Shown: positions 25,533 to 37,500 of the stretch, piece after piece | Layout: each line of letters begins with the position of its first letter | How positions within the stretch are numbered: the stretch's first letter is position 1 | Assembly (NCBI RefSeq): GCF_041146795.1 | Contig: NC_135183.1 | Coordinates: forward strand, 16,620,840 to 16,684,839 | Direction of reading: 5' to 3' | From: Maylandia zebra | Taxonomy: Eukaryota; Chordata; Actinopteri; Cichliformes; Cichlidae | Length of the DNA stretch: 64,000 nt | Program-made: the position numbers and the translations under genes | Notes under the pieces: generated by a model | What the model was told of the DNA's origin: nothing | Databases searched by the model: none | What the model saw: the letters and a program-made list of their open reading frames with translations, nothing else

Positions 25533-28500
25533 AGGCTGAAATCGGTAATGGGTACAAAAAAACTTGCTGGGTGTTGTTTTTGTAGTATTTCTTTTTACCT
25601 TATCGATGAAATGGATCAGTCCGTTTGTAGCAGCAACGTTTGACGTGCCGATGAGAGCTCCACCAACAGAAGTGATCTGCACAAACACAACCATTTTATT
25701 TTTTAAGTAAAATTAGAGAAAAGCACCAAGTTTACAGCCATATACTGAAAGTGGACGAAAGTCCACATTTTTATTCTGGGACTCCACTCAAGTATGCTCA
25801 CATGATTCAGTCCAAACTTTTTTTTTTTTTTTTTGTGTACTGGCCGTCTGCTCAGCTCTTCAGTTCATCCTTTGCTTGAAACAACAAGCTATAGCTTATG
25901 TTCCTTTAAGATAGCCTATTTAATTCTGATTGGCCAGCTTCAGGAGGCATACTGAAGGGCAGCAGTGCTTTTTCTTTTTTTCTTTTTTTTTTTTTTTTTT
26001 TTAGAGCAATATTTTGGCTCACAGATTATACATTTATGTGCCTGATACCAGATAAGGTTATTTTAACAACCTGTAACTTTATAAGCATTTGACAGAACAT
26101 CAGAAAGATGAGAGCCAGCCAAAAGGCAGTTAGATCAGCCCGAGGACGAGCAGCGATGGCCGTGTGGAGTTTATGTGAAACACCTGAGCTGCACGGGCTC
26201 AATGAAAGATCAAAATTCTCTCTGTGTGCAGAAATCCTCACACAGAAAGCGTTACCTCATCGTTTGTAGAAACACGAAGTGTTGTTCCCAGAAGGGACGT
26301 CACAGACGACATGTTCCAGAGGCTAGATAAGGGGTAGTCACCAGCGATCATGTGATTTCTGTCAGAAGGGGACAGATCGCAGCACAGCTGTTACATATAT
26401 TCATATAAAAGCCCCAAAATAAAATGATGTCACTTTAAATCCTGCGGAGCTGTAACCTGATGAGACTCGGCAGGTTTCCCCTCAACGTCCAGAAGTTTTT
26501 GTCTTCTGAGGACATTTTGCTGATGGCTGCTGAGGATGGAACCAGGAGGGTGAGGTTCTGATCCAACAGAGACGGAGACAGATCCGAATCCTAACAGAGC
26601 GTATGAACACAAACACAATCTTTGCTCAGGTTGGTATTAAAAATAGCTGCTGGTACATGAAAGACCACAGGGGAAGTCAGTCTTGTAAACTGCATGGTTA
26701 TTAAAAAATGAAGCATGGTGGCACGAACCGATAACCCCCACAGTGTGAGCTTAACATTGCTAAGAGTATTCATAAATGTATAATTTTTCTGTACCCATAT
26801 TTATGTGCTCTAATTGGGTTTTCATGTGGTATGAATGAATATCAGTGAATATGATACACTGTGTTTACAGTGGCATAATTACGGTGCCTAGTCTGCATGT
26901 GAAGCATGTGCTAAACGTGTGAGTTAGTTTGTGATATACTGCACGTTTCATTTATTGTATAATAATCAAAGTGATGACAATCTGCACATAATGCATCTGT
27001 AAAACGTGACATACTCACAGTCATCCATGTGAAGAAGTCTGAGGCCTCAGGCAGGATGCTGAGCTCCTGAAATCACCAGGAAACAAAGTCAGCTGGAAGC
27101 AAAGACACGATCCTGCCGACTGAACCTGGCCATCACTCACCTGTTCAACTGTACCGTAACACACGTGTCCATTTCCAACATATCCTTCATCGCAGACACA
27201 TGTCCACTGAGAGGACAGCAGGAGACAGCTGGCCTGCACACACAAACAGTTAAACAGGGACACGGTCACCGAGGGCCTAGCTTCGGTCATTTTTATCAGT
27301 ACAAGACAGACATCATGCACAAGACGTCTTTTACTTTGAAAAAATTAAAGGAATTCAGTGAAGCTCTGCAGAGCCTCTGATTGGCTCTGAGGAACGATGA
27401 TTGGCTGGTTTAGTTACTAGGAGTGAATCTACAGACCAGTTTGACCAGGTATGGTCAAATTGAAGATATAGTTAAAGGAGTCAAATCTGGCTTTGACACC
27501 CTGATCACAGCGCTGCAGGCAAATGACATCAAAGCAAAAGACCTGTTTTATGTTGCTGTTGGTATGACCCATAATGATTTTAGCAGAAAAGATGCTTTCA
27601 GTGGATTTGCTTGGTTTTTGCTACTCACAAAGTAGTGACAGCCTCCGTCTGCAGTCACACACTGGTTCACAGGTTCACAGTCCTGCCCGCTGCCCTGGTA
27701 ACCGGCCTTACAGGTGCAGTCACTCTGAACAGGAGCAGATAACAACAGGACATTACTGCTGCGGAGACAGCTTCCCTCTTTGGTGCTGGTGGACCAGATC
27801 ACAAATCACTTCTGATGATACTGCCTAAAGGCGGCATGTATAATGTAAACAGAATTGATCTTAGCACAGAGCCCTGTGGAACTTCATAATTAATCTTAGT
27901 GTGTGAAGAGGACTCTCCATTTACATGAACAAACTGGAGTCTATCAGAGAGGTATGATACGAACCACTGCAGCACCGTACCTGTAACACCTACAGCATGC
28001 TCTAGTCGCTCTAATAGAATATTATGATCAACAGTATTGAACACTCCACTGAGGTCTAGCAGGACAAAATTCCAGTCTGAAGTGGGCACCCCACTTTTTT
28101 CTGAGGAACCATGAACCATGGGCTCAGAATTAGAGGTGCCAGATCTTTACAGAAGGCAAATAAAGCTGACAGAACCACATCATCTACAAAAGGAAGCAGC
28201 AAGATCCTGAGACTAACAAACTGCCACGTGGCAAACATTAACTGAATAAATAGTTCCATTTATTGAAACTGCAAAATTGGGTGCTTTTGACTGGGGGGTT
28301 CCCAAAAACAATGATGTGACATCATTAAGAACAAACTGACCGACAACGTGTTAAAAAACTGAGATAAAAGAAATATTCCCCCCGAGGTCCGCACGGCCCC
28401 AGTTTAAATAGGCCAGTGTAAGTTTGAATAATCAACCACATTTCAGGATTCACATTTTCTGGCCCTCTCATGTTTTAATAATACTGCACTCCTTACTGCC

Positions 28501-31500
28501 ACCCTAAGGACGGACTGAAGTGGTGCATTCCCAGGGTAAGAGCACATTAATGAGATAAACCATCCGTCAGTGACATCTCCACATTCACGTCTCAGCTGAT
28601 ATCAGTGTCCTTACCTGTCCGGGTCCCACATAGACACAGGTGGCGTTGGGGTGGCAGCCGCCTCTGTCAGGACTGTTGCAGTTGTTGATTGGTTGACACT
28701 CATCCCCATCCTCCCTCCATCCAGTCAGACACTGACAGACGTGAGTCCCAGGGCCTGTCTTTATACATTTAGCCTGCAAGGGGCAGAATGCAGCACGGGC
28801 AGCAGTGAGGAAACAGACTGCGTTTTTTACAGTTACACTATAAAAACTGGAGACTTACGTTCAGGCTGCAGCCACCTCGGTGGGGTGGAGCACACGGGTC
28901 AGATGCCACACAGGTGATCCCATCACCTTGGAAACCAGTTTTACAAATACACCTAAAATAAGACACAGTACAGAATAATGTGTGGTACGAGATAACTGTT
29001 CACTACAGACGTCTGACTCAGGGTTAAAGCTCAGACTCCATCCAGGTAAACTCACTTGACTGTTCCCTGGCTGAAGTCACAGTCAGCATGTGCGTGGCAA
29101 AACTGAGCCTGAGCGCCGCAGGCGGCCGTCTGTCGATCACACAAAGGACCGGTGTAACCCTGCTGACACGAGTCCACTTTACACCGACCGTCTGAATCCG
29201 GACGGTTATCACACTGCCCGTGGATACAGGGGCAGGCTGAGGATAGACAAGTACATCATCTTTACATCATGTCTGCCTGTGTGACGTCACAAAGTATGAG
29301 TCAGACTTACTTCTGTCACAGTTTGGTCCATATTTGTTGGAGGAGGAGCAGTACTGACAGCGTGAGCCGCTGAAGTTCGGTTCACAGCTGCATGTTCCAT
29401 TTCTTGAAACCCCCTCCGAACACTGAAAAGCACAAAACACACTTTAGGTTCCTCCTCCATAAACCAAACACCTCACTTTCCCTGCAAACACTGAAACATT
29501 TCAGTTTTCTTCCGTCACCGCTGGACTGCAAACAGGAAAAAGTCTGTTCAAAGAACAGAAAGCACTAAAGCTTTTTCCAAATAAAGTAATTAAGGAATTA
29601 TGGGAATGTCTGACCTGCCCGTGTCCAGAGCAGGGCGTCTGGTATCCACCTGGACATGGTCTGCAGTCTGGACCGTAGAAACCTTTACAGCACGCTGGAA
29701 TCTGAACGGATATACACGAGGTTATTCTGACGGCCTCTACAAAGTTACATCTTCTAGGCTTCAGTGTCTTTCTGTTCCAACATGAAGTAAACTGCCTGGT
29801 TTTACTAAAGTGTGTACCGTGACCGTTGAGTTGCAGTGTGCAGAGCAGCCTTTCACTGGGACTTTAACAGATGGGTTGCCCTTGGTGAAAATATAAGAAC
29901 ATCCAAATGTGGAAGAGCCCTGGATAAAGACAGCATAATCATATTTTAAATCAGCTCAAAGTAAGAAAGGGAAGTGAATAGATATCCAGATGCTTCACAG
30001 TGAGTTCAGTCTTACTGTAAAAACTCCAGAAGAGCATTGGGTCATTATTAGCTTTGAACACGCGACACATTCACCCTGAAAAACACATGAGTTGATCAAA
30101 TATCTCAAACACACTCAAAGGGCTTCAGTGTTTTAGGGCGGGCTCAAAGGTGAAGGGGCAGAATCTCGCAGTGTCCTCGTGTTTCTGTTCCTGGGATAAA
30201 GTCACCTCACTGATCAAATACATTTACTCATCCAATGGAGGCAGAGTCCAACAGTGTAGCATGGTGTGATGATCCAACTATGTGAGCTCCATGAGCTCAG
30301 TGCCTTTTGTTTTCACACTGAGCCTCATACGCTGCACATACATTTAGGGTCAATCGATCATGTCATTAGACGTTAAACTCACCATGATGATTTTAGTCTC
30401 TGTGATGTCACATCTACTGGGCAACACAGGTTCGATGGAGGGCGGAGTCAAAACTCCATCCATCACATAAAGACGTCCATTTTTTGCCTCCACAGCTGCC
30501 TCCAACACGGCTGCACCATTAACCAAGATCTGGCCCTGAAACAGTGAAACGACGACCGGACAGAAATCCTGAGCTCATGTTGAAAGTGTGGAAAACAGTC
30601 TTACTAAAATGCGGATAATAGGAGTGAATTCAACTTTTCTTTAGATGATGAAGGTTTGACACAGAAACCAGGAGCTGATGTTCAGTCAGCTTTAAGTCAC
30701 ACGGCTGTATTCCTTACAGGATCCATGGTGAATATTTACTGATTACACTCATTTCTCCAGAAAATGATTACAGAAATAAAAACGCTGCACTTTTAGGGAT
30801 TTTTGTTATCTGGATTGTATTTTAAACTCTATTAATAATATTAATAAACTCTATTAATGTCAAGATTTCAAATGTTCAAGTTGAAAGTGAAATAAATTTC
30901 AGCAATATTTAAAAAGATCTGCAAGCTTATTAAAGAGACTAAATCTGCATGAACAGCACTAACACACACACACAGAAAGGATATTGGAACAATAATGTCA
31001 GTATTATAGCATACTTAGAACCAAACACTTTCCACCCTCCTTTGTTATTTTATAAGATTCATGATATTATTTAAGTATTCAACAGTGACTGTGACAGAGA
31101 TTTGGGGTGATGTTGGGGGTTACAGATGGTGGAAATCCACACTTACATTTTCCATCACGGTGATTGTCAGAACCTGATTGGCCATTGTCACGTATCTTGG
31201 GGTTGACACAGCATTGTAGATCTCCAGCTGCATAACAGGGAGATAAAAAAAAACTGTCAGAGGGAACAAACGTGAATTATTAACGAGTCAGCGGACTGTC
31301 GCTCTCACCGCAGTGGCCGGAATAATGTGGTTCCTGAGAAACTCCAGCAGTTTGCTGTGACCCTGAGGATTCAGAACCAATCGTCTGGTGAATTATTCAT
31401 GACAGACTACAAATTTGTCAGTTTTTGTGTCCATCCTTACGTCAGGGCTCATGAGATACTTCAGGTGTTCTTCTATCATTGCATCAAATGCTGCAGTGGT

Positions 31501-34500
31501 GGGTGCAAGCACAGTGATTGGTCCCGGCTGGTCCAGCAAAGATGCCAGAGGAGTTTTCTGCAGTGAGCACAAATTGTCCAGTTTGATCAATTTAGAAACT
31601 TAAGAACCAGGTCCTCATGCACCCGAATGTGTTACTAAGATAAATGCTCATGCACCGTGTTTGAGGTGGGATTCAGGCGACTCTCGGTCCTGACTCTGCT
31701 AATATTTACACATTTCTTCCTGCAGCATGAAAATCAGAGACGTCTAATCCTGCAGGACCACAAATCAGTGCAATATTTCCTATTTAATCTGTGTTCAGAA
31801 CCTAAAACTGATCATAGAAATATCACACTCCAAACATCTTCTGTGTCAGTGTTGACACAAAGCCCTGATCCAGTGTAATAATGTAATGATCCCATCCTCT
31901 GGTGGGCAGGAATGTGACTGGGACATTGGGACATGCAATAAAATGTCTTCCAGTGTTCAACTTGTTATTGACTCAATACAGGAAGTTACAGGATGTGATT
32001 AACTTCTAAACTGAGAATAAAAAAGTTGGCGTCTGCATGTATTCATGGCCTGATGTTCCTGCTATTGAAGAAAAGAAGTCTATACCTGTAATAAACTGGT
32101 GAAAGTCTGAAACTTGCCGTAGTCAGAAACGATCTTCATCAGGTTCTCCTGTGGAACAACAAAGTGTTCATGTAATGAGATGAATGGAGACATAATGAAC
32201 AGGTTTATCTTTGCTGAGCACATTTACACCCAAACTAAAATCTTTCAGTCTTGCCACCTCAGTGTTGCTTTCTACGATGGGAGGCACGCTTTCCATCAGC
32301 CTATTGATGATATGGATGATCCCATTAGATGCAACAACATTAGACTGGATGATTACACCTTTCTTCCTGCCGCCATGGATACGGATTTTGGTTTGAGCGT
32401 CCTGGAATGAAACCAGAGGAAGATCTGACAATACAAAATTCTATCAAAGCCATTGGAGGCTTACCACTTTAACATTTGGAAGTGTGAAGACCGTAACAGT
32501 TTCACATGTTATCAAAAGTCTCTGAAGTACTTAAGACTGGACTTGGTGTCCACTGTGTGCATCACTTATTTGATTATAAATCTTAATTCATTCTTACAAT
32601 AAACAGATGCAAGCCAAGTCTGTGAATGCTCTATTTATTGTCATCTTTATTGTGTTTCCAAGGGTTTAAAAACAGGATTCAGTCAAGTTATTTGTTTAAT
32701 TGCTTAGGGAAAGGGTCTGAGTTTGGGTCTCGGTCAGGTTCTAGTTCGGGTTCTGGGTTAGCATTTTGCTTTGGGTTGGTTTGTTTCTTATGTGAAAAAA
32801 CAAGTCATCACTCACTTTCCTCAAATTGTTTCAAATCTTTTTTATATTTCCTAATTTTTTTGCTTCGTGCCCTGACATGTTTACACTTCATGTTGTATCA
32901 ATCTGCTGGTGATGAAGCCTCTCACCCCCTCTGATGTGTCCGTCTCTGCTGATTTTCCCGTCAGTGTGTAGAAGACATCAGTTTTCTTCAGTGTGTCAAA
33001 CTGCATCATCCCAGCGACCAGATGCATCTTACACAGGTATGTAGCTTTGGACCTGTCCGCTATCAGAGTCCTCACCTAGTAAGAGGAGTAAAGGCAGATG
33101 TTTGAATCCTGACTGAACCCGTTTTGATTGAATTGTGTTTTTTCCTCTGGAGCTCAAAGAACGATGAGCTCCCAAAACAAAGCCAGGGTGTGAAAGAAAC
33201 ATAAAAGTGGCTCTAAAGTTAAAAGGAAGCTAAAACTAGCTGCTGATAAAAGTGGATCAGTTTATTTGAAGGGATTCGTACCGGCGTTCCCTTGAAGCCT
33301 TTATTTATCGGGATGAAAACGGTGAACGGACCCAAATTCTGCAGCGGCCACGACAAAGATCCTGCAAAACACACACAAACACAATCATCAACATTAGTTC
33401 TTTTCATGTGAGACGACTTCATTGACCATCTGTAAAATGTCTCACTACACAGATCGCATCTGAATACCTCCAAAAAACAAGTTGTGCATCAGCTGACGAC
33501 TTGTCATTGCCAATAAAGCGGAGCAGTAATTGAGCATCGCTCCTATGTTTTACCATGGGATACGTCGGTTATGTCATGTGTTCTGGAGAATAAACAGAGC
33601 AGGATCGAACAGGAAGGCTACTTTAGGGGCGACCGTGCAGAACCCAGATTAAACATTTTAAAACTCACTTATAAAAAAAAGTCCTGGATGTGGTAAATAA
33701 AAGTGCTTAAAGGAGAAACTTGAAATAATTTTTCTGTATCAGTTTAATTTTTATGAATGCTAGTTTATTTACTGAGTTTTATTTAATATATCTGTCACTG
33801 GGCAGGTCACACCAGAACACCGTAGGCCAGAGGGAAAAGCTTACATGTGTCCCTGCACAGAGAGCTAAAGCTGAGGAAGTGAAAGTTTTCTGCTTTTTAT
33901 GGACCAAATCACCTCAAACTGAATCCACATACCAAACAGAGTGATGGCATTGCTCAGCTGACCCGTCCACTGGCCTCCTGGTTCTGTGTTCAGGTCATTC
34001 AGACGCTCCATGATGTTCCCAATGCAGACTTTACCATTACCAATGTAGCCCTGGAGACAGGCGCACCTGAGGGACAGAGCAGCAAGTGACGGCTCAGTTC
34101 TGCAGCTCTGCTACTTGCTGCCTGCAGATTCAGGTATTGGTCCATGCAGACATTCAGTAAAGTAAAGTGACTGACTCAACTTGTCCAGGTCCCACGGTGC
34201 TGCAGTTGGCGTTCCGGTGGCAGGAATCAGGTGTGCAGGAGTTCTTTAGGCTGCAGCCACCGCCCGACAGAGTGTCAAACCCAGAGAGGCACTCACAGTG
34301 GGACTGAACAGAGCACAGAGCACAGCAGATTCAGAGGTCACTGACAAGGTCATCTGACAGCAAGCCGCTGCCCCCTGTGGGCCACAGCTCGTTACACACA
34401 TGATGTGAAAGGTCAGCCAAAATGTTTTACCCTGCCCGGTCCATCGTACACACAGCGGGCAGACTCAGCGGCGCAGCCGCCACGATCGGTCTGACACGGG

Positions 34501-37500
34501 TCAATGGCCATGCAGACCCGCCCGTCCCCGCTGTAGCCCTCATTGCAGGTACACAGGTGCTGGTTTGGTCCAGTGTGGACACAGGAGGCCTGAGCGTGAC
34601 ACACCCGCTGCAGACACGGATTTATGGCTGAGAAAGACAAAGTGACAAAGTGAGAAAGACAAAGCTGGAGCACACAGAGACTCAAAGACTGTGACATTTA
34701 CACTGACCACAGACGGGAGAGAGAACTAGAGGTGTGAGAGAGAGAGAGAGAGCACCAAGGGGGTACATATAAGCTCACATAAACACTTGGCTCCTGCTCT
34801 CTGGTAGCCGGGTAGACACTGGCACACTAACTGCCCCGTCAGAGCTTCTTCAATACAGCGAGAGTTCTGCTGACAGCTGAGAGCTGCACACTCTGGTAAC
34901 TCTGAAACACAATACAGGTGTTAGCACAGGTGACAGGGTGCAGGCAAATGCAGAAACTGTATAGGTAACAGGAAACAGGAAAAGATAAGCTGACATGTTA
35001 CCAAATCAGGAGAAGGACCAGACAACACAGCGGGACACCTGCTGCAGGTGGAGTTACCTGTGAATGTAAAGGTACCAGCAGGAGGACTGACCTTGGTCAC
35101 AGTTGGGACCCGTGTATCCAGAGAAACAGGTGCATCGGCCGTCGCCCACTATTCCAGAAGCACAGAGGCCGTGGACACAGGAGCAGACTGCAAACAGTGT
35201 AAACAGAATTACGGTGGGTCAGAGGTTCCTGAGAACTCAGTGCATCTGTCACAGCTGGAGATGACGTTACCTGAGCTACAGGTGGGGCTGTACCGTCCAG
35301 GTGCACAGTCCTCACAGGCAGTTCCTGCAAAGCCCTCCTGGACACACACACACACACACACACACAATTAAAAACAATGATAAACAGGATGTGACATCAT
35401 GGGTAAACTTTAAGAGAGCCGTGGTTCTGGCCTGTAGAGAGACAGATTTGTAATGCAAACAGTTTGCTGCTGGGTCCTGTTACAGGAACCTGTATACCGA
35501 TGTATTTTTCAAAGGTGGAGGGGTTCTGCTTTTACGGTCATTAATTATTTAAACCTTTCAGCCAACCACCGATGCAACACACACATTTATGGGGTTTGAT
35601 TATTCACAGGGTTCTTGGGTTCCTGTAACAGTCTGAGATCTAAGGTTCTAAAGGGCTCTAGAATCTAGAAGCTCTGAGGTCATTTACTGTTGGTTCTGTG
35701 GACAGTGAGTGTTGTTCAAGGTTCTAATATTATGCCTTCTTTATGACAATAAACCCAGATATATGATTACGTCCTAAATATACATTTATATGGACACAAA
35801 CTCACGTGAAGACTGCAGATTACAGTGATTGTGTCAGTCTGCTTTCACGTTATTGTAGTTTGTTTTATTTTTTGGTTTGTCTGTGTTCCAATCAGCTTTG
35901 CTTTCTCACTCCAATTTACCTGCAAATCAGCTGATTTTTGTCACCAGGTGTGTGACGTGATGTGAGAGCAGGTGTGTGAGGTGACACTGTCTTTCATTGT
36001 TCTTGTAACAGCGAAAATAAACATCTATTCTATGAGAGCAGGTGTGTGAGAGCAGGAGTGTGATGTACAGTTAGAGCAGGTGTGTAAGGTGAGAACAGGT
36101 GTGTGAGGTCACCTGGCAGCTGCAGGTCCCATTCCCTCCCAGTCCAGCGGAGCAGATGCCTCTGCCGCTGCAGGGTCTGGCGGCCTGGTCAGGACACTCT
36201 GAAAGAGAACGGGCACATGGTGTGAACAGGAAGCTGACGCTTCATGATTGTGGAGCGCTGCTGTTGTGTTTTCTATGAGGAAACAGACCCCCCCCCCACA
36301 CACACACACACACACTTCCTGCCATCCTTCATGTCATCACATCACCATCATCTGTTTCCCTTCCCCTCTTCCGCTCACAGAACAAATAACCACCACAGCA
36401 TCACAGGATAGCATCGCAGGAAGCACGGATACCAGGATCGTTCATTCCTGGGTGTTTTTTTTCCTCTTTGAAAGTTATGAAGAAATCCTTCTTATATTTT
36501 TAAGTATTTGATGTTGTGCCTGTATTATTTTATCATTACTTTGATGCTAAGTCAGTTTATGGCAGCGTCACTTAGGACCGGAAGGTCGGAGCTGGACTAG
36601 AGAAATGATCAACAGTTCATAATGAAAATAACTTCTGTTTGATACCAAACATTTGAAAGTGAACATAGTTTAAAAAAAAAAATCTGTTTTCACATGACTG
36701 CACAGCGATGACCATCAAATATATACTGGTTCTCATACTCAGGAGACATTTTACTTGTTATAATTAAGTATTTTTTATGATATTACTCATACTTTCACAT
36801 GAGTATCAGGACTTTTACTTTTAAAGGTACTTTTACGTAACAACGACTTCCTCCACTTGTTGGAGGATTGCTTTGGGGTTTTCTGTGAAAACTTTGTAAG
36901 AGTTTCAGTGATTTTTTTTTCTTTTTTGCGTTTCTAGTGGCAGAGTCTTCAGTGAAGGTGGAGCTGGGGGTGGATGGAGGACAAGCAAAGTCCTAGAAGA
37001 CCCCAGGTTCAGGTGTGTCAGCTCTCAGGAGCAGAAAAAACTGAGCATTACTTTTCTGCTTTGAACAGATAAAGCAGGCATGAGACGATTGGGGGGTGTC
37101 CACTGAGTAAGCAGATTCCAGTCCTGCTGACAGCGTCTGACCAGAGGAAATGGGGAGGAAGTTTCTGGTTCCTGCAGGACGATCTGGTTCCTACAGAACT
37201 GAAAATGTGACACAAGTCACCTGGAAGCCAGAGCTCAGTTTCTTTAGACCACCGAGAAGTCTTGTAGTGAATTTCTGGACAGACCGAGTGTGCTGCTGCT
37301 AGCATGCTATGACCAATGAGTGAATACAAAAATTATCACAGTCACAAATTTACATTTTAAACTTCTTTAAATTTAAACGTATTGAATTAAATGTAGCACA
37401 TGGACCAAAGCGCCCGTCCACCCTCACATCACCCTTACAGAAGCTGCTCGGCTGTGAAGTCTCTGTGCTGATGTTAACGCTGGAGGAGGTTTGAAGCTCA

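Noticed and set aside
34170..34185. Apparent non-canonical or frame-breaking donor of stab2 exon 9 (CAA/GTTGAG)
   Set aside because: A GTCAGT donor five bases further (GTTGA/gtcagt) restores the phase and gives GPGQVECAC, so nothing is wrong.
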